A stretch of 64,000 nucleotides of DNA, taken from contig NZ_PNFP01000002.1 in assembly GCF_002940685.1 (NCBI RefSeq), forward strand, positions 434,001 through 498,000, read 5' to 3'. Shown piece after piece: positions 32,910-41,436 of this stretch (positions are counted from its first letter, which is position 1; each line of letters starts with the position of its first letter). The position numbers were made by a program, and so were the translations under genes. The stretch is from Ensifer adhaerens. GTDB lineage: Bacteria > Pseudomonadota > Alphaproteobacteria > Rhizobiales > Rhizobiaceae. A model generated the notes under the pieces. It saw nothing but the letters and a program-made list of their open reading frames with translations, searched no databases and had not been told where the DNA came from.

Positions 32910-33282
32910 GCCGGAGTCGGTCTCCTTCGGGCGGGCAGGATAGTATCAGAGGTTGTCGTGTTCGTGCCGTCCTCGTCCGTTTGCGTGTCTCTTTCAGGGC
33001 GGGGGCGACGGGCGGGCAAACTGCTGATGTCGACTGCGCGCCGACGGGCGGAATGCGTATCGATCGCACCCGATTTGGCCTGCAATCTCTGCCCGTCCAG
33101 ACGGATCGACGAAGAGCGAAACGGGGGCGTCGCAGGTGAACAGGGCAGCGGCGGGAAAGGCACTTTCGCCCCATCGGCCCAGTCTCGCAACCGTGGTGGA
33201 GTTCGCCGGTTGGGACATGGCGCAGATTGGTGCAGGCGGTGGAGGTTCTGCCGAGATTGCAGGACTGGCCGTGGCGCTCGTC
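32910..33282. other. Stretch without a supported gene
   Basis: Only out-of-frame open stretches without ribosome sites or recognisable motifs are seen. A minus-strand frame from 33347 to 32994 is open but Pro/Ser-rich and overlaps the small gene at 33283-33405. Confidence 0.5.
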
Positions 33283-33405
33283 CTAGAGCGCGGCGAGCTG
33301 TTCGGCGGTCGCGACGATTTGCGTATTGCCGAGCGAATGGTCGGCATATTTGAACACCAGGATGCTCATGACCGAGGCGACGAGGGCTACGAGGATGATA
33401 CGCAT
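33283..33405 (-). CDS. 40-residue single-pass membrane protein
   Basis: MRIILVALVASVMSILVFKY is a membrane segment, followed by a short exposed tail ADHSLGNTQIVATAEQLAAL. The ATG at 33405 is preceded by CGGAGCAACGCCC, a fair ribosome site. No family is recognised. Too short for most gene finders; confidence rests on the ribosome site and hydrophobic profile. Confidence 0.5.
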   Translation of the reverse strand: MRIILVALVASVMSILVFKYADHSLGNTQIVATAEQLAAL

Positions 33406-33765
33406 GGGCGTTGCTCCGACTTCCTTGTTGCCCGGCTTGACCCTTCGTTGCGCCAGGCGGTTTTCGATCCGGAAATCAGATGCTTCCCGGTGAAAGGCCT
33501 TTGGCCTTTCGTTGACCCGTTCTAGCAAATGGATGAGGGCGGTTCTTGTTCCCGCGGGGACAGCGGGAAGACGGCGGCCAATGCAGCTTTGAGCTGCGCG
33601 CCCACCGGTACGTCAGGGGGTGGCACCGGCGTGAAGCCAAGGAAACCCTGCCGCTGTCGCCCTGCCGCCCGACATTTTCAGCCGGTCGGCAAGGCTGACG
33701 TCATGCACCGCGACGCAGGCACGATCTTGACGGTGGTGGGCGGCTGATGCCACCCGGACCAAAGC
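33406..33765. other. Intergenic stretch, nothing recognised
   Basis: There is a small hairpin GCAGCT-TTG-AGCTGC at 33583-33597 and no coding pattern. Confidence 0.5.
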
Positions 33766-33999
33766 TTATTTGCCGGTGAACACCGATCTTCCGTCCTTGG
33801 TGGAGCCCTTGTTGCGCTCGCGGCTCTTGCTGTCGTTTCGGCTCGTGCTGGTGGCGGCGTTCCGGTTTGGCCCCTTGGCCAATTCGATCAGAATCCCGGC
33901 CTTCTGAACGGTCTTGCTTTCGACTGGTGCCGATGGCGCGGCGGCGAAGACGGAGGTCGCGAAGGCGAACGCAGCCGCTGCGGCAAGAATGGTTTTCAT
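33766..33999 (-). CDS. Small secreted basic protein
   Basis: The 77-residue product has a Sec signal peptide (MKTILAAAAAFAFATSVFAA) and a strongly basic, Asn/Ser/Lys/Arg-rich mature part (ELAKGPNRNAATSTSRNDSK, RERNKGSTKDGRSVFTGK) with no Cys, probably unfolded. The start follows GAGGAGACGATCC. No family known to me. Probably periplasmic and possibly binding polyanions, which is inference from charge alone. Confidence 0.65.
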   Translation of the reverse strand: MKTILAAAAAFAFATSVFAAAPSAPVESKTVQKAGILIELAKGPNRNAATSTSRNDSKSRERNKGSTKDGRSVFTGK

Positions 34000-34162
34000 G
34001 GATCGTCTCCTCGGTTTGAACCACGCGACACGCGCGGCACGCTCAGGCCTAGCCGCATCGGCGCGGAGGCGACATACGGCACTTGCCGTATTTCGGCGGG
34101 GTTACGGGCCGCGAAATCCAGGGATGGTTACGAATGGCTTGGGAGGGACGTGCGATGGCCGG

Positions 34163-34179
34163 CCGGGCCATCGGCCCGG
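34163..34179 (-). terminator. Hairpin downstream of the 43-aa gene
   Basis: CCGGGCC (34163-34169), loop ATC, GGCCCGG (34173-34179), just past the stop of the minus-strand gene; no T-run. Confidence 0.4.
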
Positions 34180-34182
34180 GGG

Positions 34183-34314
34183 CTAGCGGCCGAGGATCCA
34201 GAAGAGGCTGCCGAACAGCACGATGAACGCGCCGACGGCGAGCAGGAAGCGAAGCATGCCGGTGTTGGTGTCCTTCGTGCCGGTGAGACAGTACCAAAGG
34301 TGATTGTTATCCAT
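34183..34314 (-). CDS. 43-residue membrane protein
   Basis: A short N-terminal tail (MDNNHLWYCLTGTKDTNTG) precedes a single membrane segment MLRFLLAVGAFIVLFGSLFW and an ILGR end. The ATG (complement of 34312-34314) is preceded by AGAAGGAGCGCTGAGCG, a strong ribosome site at good distance. A related degenerate copy lies at 32763-32909, which supports that this is a real small-protein family. Function unknown. Confidence 0.65.
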   Translation of the reverse strand: MDNNHLWYCLTGTKDTNTGMLRFLLAVGAFIVLFGSLFWILGR

Positions 34315-34439
34315 CGCTCAGCGCTCCTTCTGCGTGGCTCGCTTCTTAGCAGAAACCGGCCGGGTGGAACACGCTGGCCGTGCTGAGAGGTCCGAGGGGC
34401 ATGATGCTCCGCGTTTCGTGCTTCTGGCTGAGCCCCACT

Positions 34440-36692
34440 TCAGCCTTCCGCGTCGGCCGCTTCTGCCACCACCGGCTTTTTCGCCAGCGCCAGGTTGGCG
34501 GCCGCCGCTTCCGCCTCTGCGGCGCCGCCGGGACCGGAGCGCACGGTGACGGCGTTGGAGGCGAGGTCGAGGCCGGCTTCGCGCAGCGCCGGCAACAGCC
34601 GCTTCATCGCCTCGCGCTGCAGGATGCTGGGATTGCCGGGGCGTGAGGTGAATTTCAGGCGCACGACGAGCGAGTTTTCCGTCACGTCCTGGATGCCCTG
34701 CATCTTCAGGGGCACCAGGAATTCGCCGCCGATCTCCGGGTCTTCGAGCATGGCGAGGCCGACCTTCTTGATCGTCTTGCGGATCTTTTCGGGGTCGGCG
34801 TCGCGCTCGAACTTCAGCTCGAACTTCACGGTGCTCCAGTCGCGGCTGTAATTGGTCACGGCCTGAAGCTGGCCATAGGGGACCGTGTGGATCTGACCGT
34901 TCTGGTGGCGCAGCCTCAGCGAACGCAGCGAGATGCGCTCGACCGTTCCCTTGAGCTTGCCGGTGTCGACATATTCGCCGACGCGGAAGGCGTCGTCGGC
35001 GATGAAGAAGATGCCGGAGACGACGTCCTTCACCAGCGTTTGCGAGCCGAAGGACAGCGCGAGACCCAGCACGCCGAAGCCGGCCAAGAGTGGCGCGATG
35101 TTGATGCCGAGCGCCGACAGGACGACGAGGCTGGTGACGGCGAAGATGCCGCCGAAGATCAGGTTGCGCACGAGCGGCAGGATGGTCGAGAGCCGGCTCT
35201 GCTGCTGGATCACCGTGTCGTCTTCGCTTTCGCCGGGAAGCGCCACGCGGGCGGTTGGCGCAAAGGCCTCGAAGCTGCGCCAGAGGAAGCTGCAGATGAC
35301 CCAGGCGGCGACGACCGCAAGGCTGATGCGCTCGAGGATGACGATCCAGCCGACGGCGGCGGCGGTATCGTCCTGGACCATGATCGGCCGCCAGAGCGCG
35401 ATGATGATGTGCAGGCCGGCGAGCCAGGTGGCGCCGGCAAGCGCCGTCTGGATGCTGCCGGAGATCGCCGCATGCAGGCGGGAGGAGCCGGGCGTGCGTC
35501 GCCGCTCGGCGGCCGCACCGGCAAGCGAGTGGATGCCGAAGGCGACGATCGGCAGCGCGAGCAGGATGATCTGCGTCGTGCCGCCGGCAAAGCTCCAGGC
35601 CGCGCTGTTGGGGCTGCCGGCGACGATGACGCTCATCAGCCAGAGCACGATGGCGCTCAAGGCATAGAACTCCGGCACGCCGAAGGCGATGGCGCGGCGC
35701 ACGGGTCCGGGGTTTTCGCCGGCAAAGAGCGCCCGGATATCGGCGGCACCGGCGATGAACCAGTAGAGCTTGACGAGGGTCAGCAGTGTCACGCCGATCA
35801 AGAGCCAGCCGTCGGTGGCGGAAAGATCGAGCGCCCGCTGATGCGCGAAGCGCAGGCTCGCGCCGACCACGGCGCCGATCGCGCCATAGGTGGCAAGCAT
35901 GTTGGCATGGAAGCGTGGGCGGGCGATGTCCAGCAGCCGGATTTCTGGGCGCGTCGGCGCAAACAGGAAGCGCGCGCCGACGGCATAGGCGGCAGAGACG
36001 ACGGCGATTGTGATCAGCGCCCACGCGAGCTCGGAGGGTGCTGTGCCGCGCGTCAGGAACAGATGCGCAAAGCCATGGGCGACGGCGGCAAATATCACGA
36101 GATAGGCGATGTCGAAGCCGAGACGGATGATCGATGCGCGCATGCGGTGCAACAGGTCGACCACCTCGAACGACGAGCGGAAAAGGCGATGGGCGAGGAG
36201 GCGGAAGGCAAAGCCGGCGGCGAGCCCGACGGCAATGGCGAGCGCGGCCACGCCCACGACCGAGACCACCGACCAGCCCTCGGCGCGGATGCCTGACGCA
36301 ACGTCAGCCATCACCGCGGCGATACCTGACATGCCGGCAAGGCCCATCTGCAAGCCGTTGAGAAAACGGGCGGAAAGCGTGTCGAGGGTATCGGGCGTCT
36401 CTGCTGCCGACGCGGGTTCGGACGGCGCGGTTTCCGCCGTCTGTGCCGCCCTGTCCGCTTCTGCCGTGGAAGCGGCCGCCGGTGCTTGAGCGTCGCGCCA
36501 CTCGACGGTGACAGGGCCACCGGCCCTTGTTGCGGCGCGCAAGGCCTCCTCGATCTCGGCAGCGCTCTGGTCGGGTGTGAGGATGACGGTGATCGGCGGT
36601 GGTGTCGTCTGGGCGATGGCGGGCAGGGCGAGCGTGAGAAGCAGCGCAAGGCTTGCCAGAAGGCGATGGCAGAAAGAGGGAACACCAGCCAT
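34440..36692 (-). CDS. MscS-family mechanosensitive ion channel
   Basis: The 750-residue protein has a signal peptide (MAGVPSFCHRLLASLALLLT, cleavage after AIA), a periplasmic domain rich in Ala/Glu (about 30-110), about ten membrane segments and an MscS core at about 520-720: the pore helix region GFGVLGLALSFGSQTLVKDV, VSGIFFIADDAFRVGEYV and the beta domain VERISLRSLRLRHQNGQIHT followed by VPYGQLQAVTNYSRDW. The extra helices and periplasmic domain are those of the larger MscK/YbdG-like members. It opens on membrane tension to release solutes. The start at 36692 is chosen because GGTGG lies 9 bases before it; ATG 36701 lies on top of that site. Confidence 0.9.
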   Translation of the reverse strand: MAGVPSFCHRLLASLALLLTLALPAIAQTTPPPITVILTPDQSAAEIEEALRAATRAGGPVTVEWRDAQAPAAASTAEADRAAQTAETAPSEPASAAETPDTLDTLSARFLNGLQMGLAGMSGIAAVMADVASGIRAEGWSVVSVVGVAALAIAVGLAAGFAFRLLAHRLFRSSFEVVDLLHRMRASIIRLGFDIAYLVIFAAVAHGFAHLFLTRGTAPSELAWALITIAVVSAAYAVGARFLFAPTRPEIRLLDIARPRFHANMLATYGAIGAVVGASLRFAHQRALDLSATDGWLLIGVTLLTLVKLYWFIAGAADIRALFAGENPGPVRRAIAFGVPEFYALSAIVLWLMSVIVAGSPNSAAWSFAGGTTQIILLALPIVAFGIHSLAGAAAERRRTPGSSRLHAAISGSIQTALAGATWLAGLHIIIALWRPIMVQDDTAAAVGWIVILERISLAVVAAWVICSFLWRSFEAFAPTARVALPGESEDDTVIQQQSRLSTILPLVRNLIFGGIFAVTSLVVLSALGINIAPLLAGFGVLGLALSFGSQTLVKDVVSGIFFIADDAFRVGEYVDTGKLKGTVERISLRSLRLRHQNGQIHTVPYGQLQAVTNYSRDWSTVKFELKFERDADPEKIRKTIKKVGLAMLEDPEIGGEFLVPLKMQGIQDVTENSLVVRLKFTSRPGNPSILQREAMKRLLPALREAGLDLASNAVTVRSGPGGAAEAEAAAANLALAKKPVVAEAADAEG

Positions 36693-36804
36693 GAAATTCA
36701 TCCACCAAGTTCGGTTGTGCGCCGCGAGGCCAAACACATCACATTACATAACGTTCTAAAATTCCAATCGAATTTTGAGTGAGGGCCGGCCCAGTCGACG
36801 ATTG

Positions 36805-36957
36805 CCCCTCACTGTCCTGCCGGAGAGAGCCGCTGGGAGCGCCTTTGGCTGCCAAGCCCAACGTCTCATTGTCCTCGCTCGAATTTCGCGAGGCCGGCGC
36901 CGCTTGTCCCTTCTCCCCGTCAGAGCGGGGAGAAGGTGCCGGCAGGCGGATGAGGGG
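36805..36957. repeat. Composite intergenic repeat, copy C (reverse orientation)
   Basis: It starts CCCCTCACTGTCC and ends GGATGAGGGG. The hairpin CCTTCTCCCCGT/GCGGGGAGAAGG followed by GCCGGCAGGCGG is the reverse complement of the left part of copies A and B. It fills most of the 376-bp gap 36693-37068; nothing else is seen there. Confidence 0.72.
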
Positions 36958-37068
36958 CTTGGTATCCTGCCCACCCCCTCAAGGGCGTGTTGTCGCGAAC
37001 CATGTCGAACTCCTGTAAGCTTATCCGAGCGCGTCATGTCACCTGCGATCTGAGAAACGGGGGGCAAA

Positions 37069-37377
37069 ATGTCCACGCAAGCTCTGCTCATCGTGCACGC
37101 CGAGGTTCCCAATGAAGCGGACCGAGCCTCCTTCGACCAATGGTATGACCGACATATGCCAGACGCACTCAGCGCCTTTGGGGCGGTCGGGGGCTGGCGT
37201 GCTTGGAGCCGAACCGATCCTTCGAAGCACACTGCCTTCTACGAATTCTACAGTCTGGCGGCTGCGAACGCCGCCAATCAATCGCCGGGCACGGAATTCG
37301 ATGCCACATGGCGCGGGCGGGCGACACGCACGCGGGACGTGGTCGAGGTTGTTCAGCGGCTACCGAAGCGGGACTGA
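37069..37377 (+). CDS. Small protein, possible dimeric alpha/beta-barrel (EthD/DUF4286-like)
   Basis: The 102-residue product has an alternating beta-alpha-beta pattern: QALLIVHAEVPNEADRASFD, QWYDRHMPDALSAFG, WRAWSRTDPSKHTAFYEFYS. FDQWYDRHMPDAL is the kind of motif seen in EthD-like and other ferredoxin-like barrel enzymes and monooxygenases. Soluble and cytoplasmic. The start follows AACGGGGGGCAAA. It stands alone between two composite repeats. The fold is inferred and the activity unknown. Confidence 0.7.
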   Translation: MSTQALLIVHAEVPNEADRASFDQWYDRHMPDALSAFGAVGGWRAWSRTDPSKHTAFYEFYSLAAANAANQSPGTEFDATWRGRATRTRDVVEVVQRLPKRD

Positions 37378-37520
37378 GGCGCAATCGAAAATTGGCTCGC
37401 TTGCGCCTGTCTGAGCCGCAGGTGGCATGGGCCGGCGACTTCATAGCCTCTCGCCTGCGTTGATCGCGGAGCGGGAACATCCCTGCCTGTCGGCATGGGG
37501 CTTGCCCGCGGTGTCAGTTT

Positions 37521-37692
37521 GCCCCCACTGTCCCGTGGACCTCTCTCCCTTTGGACGGGGAGCGAGGCGCACGGTGCGCGCTCGGATGCGCTCCTCGCCG
37601 TTTCAAGACCAGCCTCAGGTTTGGCAACCCGGTGCCGCTTGTCCCTTCTCCCCATCAGAACGGGGAGAAGGTGCCGGCAGGCGGATGAGGGG
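37521..37692. repeat. Composite intergenic repeat, copy D (reverse orientation)
   Basis: It starts GCCCCCACTGTCCCGTGG, contains CCTCTCTCCCTTTGGACGGG, and ends with CCTTCTCCCC/CGGGGAGAAGG, GCCGGCAGGCGG and ATGAGGGG. A further TTGCCCCTTACTGTCC piece lies at 37715-37730. The gap 37378-37755 otherwise looks empty. Confidence 0.68.
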
Positions 37693-37755
37693 CAGCGTCG
37701 CCCGCGTTGCAAGTTTGCCCCTTACTGTCCCGAAGGCGGATGTGGCGACAGGCGT

Positions 37756-38529
37756 CTACTTCGTCGTGTAGCCGCCGTTGACCAGGATCGTCTGGCCGGT
37801 CATCCACCAGCCGTCGGAGACGAGGAAGCGGATATAGGGGACGATGTCCTCGATGTCGGTGAGGCCGGTCCTGGAGAAGCCGGAGAGCGCCGAAGCGGTC
37901 TTGTGGTAGGCGACGGCATCAGCACCTTCGGCCGGATAGAAGAAGGGCGTGTCCATCGGGCCGGGGCCGATGGCGGTCACCGAGATACCGCGTTCGCCGA
38001 ACTCCTTGGCGGCCGCGCGGGTGAAATGCTCGACTGGCGCCTTGGTGCCGGCGTAAGCCGCATAGAAGGGCGTGAAGGCGCCCAGCAGCGAGGTGACGAG
38101 CGTGCAGACCTTGCCGTTGTCGCTGACGTTTCTGCCGGCTTCGCGCAGGAAGAAGAAGGCGGACTTGGAATTGACGGCGCTCATCTCGTCATATTCCGCC
38201 TCGGTGATCTCGACGAAGGGCTTCTTCAAGACCTTGCCGACGGTGTTGACGGCGATGTCGATGCTGCCGAGCGCCGCCTTGGCGTCGGCAAAAAGCTTCT
38301 CGACATTGGCAGCGCTCGTCAGGTCGCCCGCAAAGGCATGCGCCGCAGCGCCCGCTGCCTTGATCGCCGCGACCGTCTCTTCGGCTGCCGCCCTTGTGGC
38401 GGCGCTGTTGTAATGGATCGCCACGCCGCGCGCGCCGTGTTCGGCGAGATCGCGCGCGAGCAGGCCGCCGAGGTTCTTCGCGCCGCCGGCGATGAGAACG
38501 GTTTTGCCTTTGATGCTGTGGTCTGCCAT
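37756..38529 (-). CDS. Short-chain dehydrogenase/reductase
   Basis: The 257-residue protein is a classical SDR: cofactor motif VLIAGGAKNLGGLLARDLAE (TGxxxGxG-like, with A for T), NTVG in place of NNAG, and the catalytic Ser-Tyr-Lys in LVTSLLGAFTPFYAAYAGTK (Y-A-G-T-K). GPGPMDTPFFYP and VNGGYTTK are typical C-terminal elements. Substrate unknown. The start follows AAGGAGAATTTC. It is divergent from a LysR gene at 38827 and is probably its target. Confidence 0.88.
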   Translation of the reverse strand: MADHSIKGKTVLIAGGAKNLGGLLARDLAEHGARGVAIHYNSAATRAAAEETVAAIKAAGAAAHAFAGDLTSAANVEKLFADAKAALGSIDIAVNTVGKVLKKPFVEITEAEYDEMSAVNSKSAFFFLREAGRNVSDNGKVCTLVTSLLGAFTPFYAAYAGTKAPVEHFTRAAAKEFGERGISVTAIGPGPMDTPFFYPAEGADAVAYHKTASALSGFSRTGLTDIEDIVPYIRFLVSDGWWMTGQTILVNGGYTTK

Positions 38530-38772
38530 GAAATTCTCCTTCTGCGGCCGGCGAGTGCGGCCGGTTTCTGCGACCGGACGGCCGGCGGAAAGCTCGCCGG
38601 CGTCCCAATCTCACCCTGGCGCGACCGGCGTTTCGGCCGAACGGCCGCCCCCGCGAAGCGCTTGCGTTTCAAGTAGCGCACGCCTTGCCGCAGCCCATGG
38701 GAAGGAGGGGAGCCGGCAGGCATTGCAGGGTTGAGAATATCGTCGCAATCCCTGGTATAAAGCGCCCGCACG

Positions 38773-38787
38773 TGACATGACTTGTCA
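38773..38787. promoter_or_regulatory. Inverted repeat in the SDR/LysR gap
   Basis: TGACA (38773-38777), 5-bp spacer, TGTCA (38783-38787). The 15-bp size, dyad form and place between divergent LysR and SDR genes fit a LysR-type binding box. Confidence 0.45.
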
Positions 38788-38826
38788 GAATTGGCGAACA
38801 ATAGAATTTGGGAAGGCGGAGCGGGC

Positions 38827-39729
38827 ATGGACAGGATCGAGCTTTTCCGGATCTTTGCCCGCGTCGTCGAAAGCGCGAGCTTTACCCGCGCGGCCGACAC
38901 GCTTGGCCTGCCGCGCTCTTCGGTCTCGGCGGCGGTGCAGACGCTCGAAAGCAGGCTCGGCACGCGGCTCCTGCACCGCACGACCCGAAAGGTGGCGCCG
39001 ACACAGGATGGTGCCGCCTTCTACGAGCGGTGCCTGAGGCTGATCCAGGACATGGACGAGGCGGAGAACCTGTTTCGCCGCGATACGAGCGGCCCGACCG
39101 GGCGGTTGCGCGTCGACCTGCCGAGCCGCATCGGCCGGCTGATCGTCGCCCCGGCGCTGCCGGAGTTTTTCGCGCGCTTTCCCGGCATCGACATCGATCT
39201 CGGCATGACCGACCGGGCGGTGCATCTGATCGAGGAGAGCGTCGACTGTGCGCTGCGCGTCGGCCCGCTTGCCGATTCCGGCCTGATCGCCCGGCCGTTC
39301 GGCATGCTCCGGCTGATCAATGTCGCAAGCCCGGATTATCTTAAGCGCAACGGCATGCCGCAAACGCCGGCCGATCTCGCCAGCCATTTCGCCGTCAACT
39401 ATGCCTCGCCCTCGAGCGGCCGGGTGGAGGACTGGGAATGGATCGAAGGCGGCGAGGCGCGCACTGTTTCCGTCCCCGGCCGGGTCAGCGTCAACAGCGC
39501 GGAAGGCAGCATCGCCTGCTGCCTTGCCGGCCTCGGCCTCATCCAGATCCCGGCCTTCGACGTGATCGACCACATTCGCGAGGGCCGACTTGTGGAGGTG
39601 ATGCCGGATCACGTGGCCGCGCCGATGCCGATGGCGCTGCTCTACCCGCACCGCCAGCATCTTTCGCGCCGGCTGAAGGTGTTCGCCGAGTGGCTGGAAG
39701 GGCTGATGCGCGGGGTGATGGCGGCGTGA
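38827..39729 (+). CDS. LysR family transcriptional regulator
   Basis: The 300-residue protein has the LysR winged helix (MDRIELFRIFARVVESASFT, AADTLGLPRSSVSAAVQTLE) and an effector domain with GRLRVDLPSRIGRLIVAPAL of the CrgA/DntR-like branch. The start at 38827 is preceded by GGCGGAGCGGGC. It is divergent from the SDR gene at 37756-38529, a standard LysR-target layout. The small gene at 39749 follows after 19 bp and may be co-transcribed. Confidence 0.9.
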   Translation: MDRIELFRIFARVVESASFTRAADTLGLPRSSVSAAVQTLESRLGTRLLHRTTRKVAPTQDGAAFYERCLRLIQDMDEAENLFRRDTSGPTGRLRVDLPSRIGRLIVAPALPEFFARFPGIDIDLGMTDRAVHLIEESVDCALRVGPLADSGLIARPFGMLRLINVASPDYLKRNGMPQTPADLASHFAVNYASPSSGRVEDWEWIEGGEARTVSVPGRVSVNSAEGSIACCLAGLGLIQIPAFDVIDHIREGRLVEVMPDHVAAPMPMALLYPHRQHLSRRLKVFAEWLEGLMRGVMAA

Positions 39730-39748
39730 GAATGACGGAAAGGGAAAC

Positions 39749-40039
39749 ATGAGAGACGAGATACTCCTGGCGGCCATCGCTGACGTCCTGGTGCAGATGG
39801 ATCAGGCGGGCGATGTCGTCTGCGCCACGCATGTCGGACACATTGCCCGACGCATCCACGACGCCGTTCTGGAGGTGGTGCCTTCGACCGGGCTTACGGA
39901 TACAGAACTCGCCGGCGTTCGCAGCTTGATGCTTCATGCCGTCGCCGATCAGCGCTTCTTCGATTGGGAGATGCCGACACTGACGGGATTTTCGGCCGAC
40001 GGCTTCCGGCAGATCGCGGAAAAGCTGCCGGGGCCGTGA
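39749..40039 (+). CDS. Small cytoplasmic protein, unknown function
   Basis: The 96-residue product is soluble and probably helical (ILLAAIADVLVQMDQAGDVV, HIARRIHDAVLEVVPSTGLT, SLMLHAVADQRFFDWEMPT). I do not recognise a family. The start lies 19 bp after the LysR stop with AAAGGGAAAC ahead of it, so co-transcription is likely. Confidence 0.65.
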   Translation: MRDEILLAAIADVLVQMDQAGDVVCATHVGHIARRIHDAVLEVVPSTGLTDTELAGVRSLMLHAVADQRFFDWEMPTLTGFSADGFRQIAEKLPGP

Positions 40040-40063
40040 CGGAAAGCGCCGGGTCGCCCGCCT

Positions 40064-40450
40064 TCAACCGGCGCTTGTCCGGTAGGCCTGAATGGTTTCA
40101 AGCAGGGCCTTTTCCTTGACTTGTGCCATCGCGCGCCGACCGAACATCAAACCGGCGGCGATAAAGTACCAGCGAAAGAACCACGTTGCCACCACAGCCA
40201 AGAGGGCGACAAGGGCGGGGATGCCCAGGACGGCGAGGATCAGCCGGCCGGTGCGGCCGAGAACTTCGAGCAGCAACATCGTCGGGAGAATGACGAACAG
40301 GGCAATGAGGCCCCACCAAAAACCCACTGTGGTCAGGATTGGAAAGATCGCCAGCACAGGCTCCTTCATCGCCAGGCCGAGCGCCCATAGCTCGCTGCGA
40401 TGGCGATGATACGTGATCCAGCGCCAGAGCTTGCCCAGAAGTTTAGCCAT
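40064..40450 (-). CDS. Small integral membrane protein, unknown
   Basis: The 128-residue product has two to three membrane segments (PVLAIFPILTTVGFWWGLIA, LFVILPTMLLLEVLG, LAVLGIPALVALLAVVATWF) and basic ends (MAKLLGKLWRWITYHRHRSE; RRAMAQVKEKALLETI). The ATG at 40450 is chosen for the GGGTGGGATGGG before it. Family not recognised. Confidence 0.6.
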   Translation of the reverse strand: MAKLLGKLWRWITYHRHRSELWALGLAMKEPVLAIFPILTTVGFWWGLIALFVILPTMLLLEVLGRTGRLILAVLGIPALVALLAVVATWFFRWYFIAAGLMFGRRAMAQVKEKALLETIQAYRTSAG

Positions 40451-40643
40451 CCCATCCCACCCATACGGCGTCGTGCTGATGCATGTTCCGGCACGCTGGT
40501 CGTGGCGAAACGCCATGTCGCGGAGCCGTCCCTTGCGGCATCACCTCGCAAGGCCGGATGCCATGTGCACCGCGCAACCTGTGGATGTTAATCGGGCGGA
40601 CGGTAAGCGCGCATTGGCAGACCCAGTCGCCGGGTTCCACGCC

Positions 40644-41060
40644 TCAGCTGATCGATTGATGACACCGCCGGCCGTTCCAAGGCAGGAACTCCGAGCCGCC
40701 GGCGTTCCACTTGCCGTCGAACTCTGAGAAGTCGGAGGTGAAGGTGACGATCAGCTGGCCGTAGCCGTATTTGTCGCGCCACATGAAGCTTCGCGTGAGA
40801 TCACTGCCGTCGCCATCGTCGCCGGTTTCGGCGAGTTCACCGTCGACGGACTGACCCTGATCGGAGAACACATATTTGCCGATGACCGTGCCGCCGGCAA
40901 CGACCTCGAAGCGGGTCTGCGCATCCGACAGGACGCCGGCGGAGGAGAGTTGGCCGCAATAGGTTCCCGAAGGTGCGCGGCCGGTCTCGTCCGCTTTTGC
41001 CGTGGTGGCGAACGAGGCCGCGATCAGGAGTGCGGCGGTCCATGATCTGCTTTCTGTCAA
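40644..41060 (-). CDS. Secreted protein of unknown function
   Basis: From a TTG start at 41060 the 138-residue product has a clean Sec signal peptide (MTESRSWTAALLIAASFATT, cleavage after AKA). The mature 115 residues are beta-rich: SGTYCGQLSSAGVLSDAQTR, FEVVAGGTVIGKYVFSDQGQ, FMWRDKYGYGQLIVTFTSDF. Two Cys could form one disulfide. The TTG start is preferred because AAGAGGGG lies 5 bases before it and upstream ATGs would bury the signal peptide. This looks like a periplasmic beta-sandwich or lipocalin-like protein; no named family is recognised. Confidence 0.65.
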   Translation of the reverse strand: MTESRSWTAALLIAASFATTAKADETGRAPSGTYCGQLSSAGVLSDAQTRFEVVAGGTVIGKYVFSDQGQSVDGELAETGDDGDGSDLTRSFMWRDKYGYGQLIVTFTSDFSEFDGKWNAGGSEFLPWNGRRCHQSIS

Positions 41061-41178
41061 GGCGGCCCCTCTTGCCGTGTCGGTGCAGCTTTTCGCGATC
41101 GCCCAGGTCGAGCGAGTCGCGATGGCTGCTGCCATGGGCTGGCATTCGGTGCGCAAAATCAAGGCCGTTGAGGCGCGC

Positions 41179-41322
41179 CTAGTTTTCCTGAACCGAAACG
41201 CCGTCCTTCCCGATCTTGATCTCGACGCCCGGCTTCGTCTCCTCCTGGTAGACGTAAACGCCGAGGCCGACGACGGCGACGGCGAGCAGGGCGATGACGA
41301 GATAGAGGCCGTTTCGGTTCAT
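41179..41322 (-). CDS. 47-residue single-pass membrane protein
   Basis: MNRNGLYLVIALLAVAVVGL forms a membrane segment, followed by GVYVYQEETKPGVEIKIGKD and an end GVSVQEN. The ATG at 41322 has CAGGAGTTCCCGC ahead. I recall near-identical small proteins in many rhizobia (conserved N-R-N-G-L-Y and EETKP), but no function is assigned to them. N-in, C-terminal acidic tail in the periplasm is the likely topology. Confidence 0.7.
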   Translation of the reverse strand: MNRNGLYLVIALLAVAVVGLGVYVYQEETKPGVEIKIGKDGVSVQEN

Positions 41323-41436
41323 GCGGGAACTCCTGGGTTCGGTTTCGACGGGAAATAGGAGCTTCTGCAAGAAAGACAACAGGATAGCGAGATTTTCGCA
41401 CCGCGCCCCCGAAGACGCGGTTTGCCGGTGCGGGTC

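Noticed and set aside
32994-33347. Minus-strand frame of 117 codons
   Set aside because: Pro/Ser/Arg-rich composition, no ribosome site, and it conflicts with the better supported 40-residue gene at 33283-33405.
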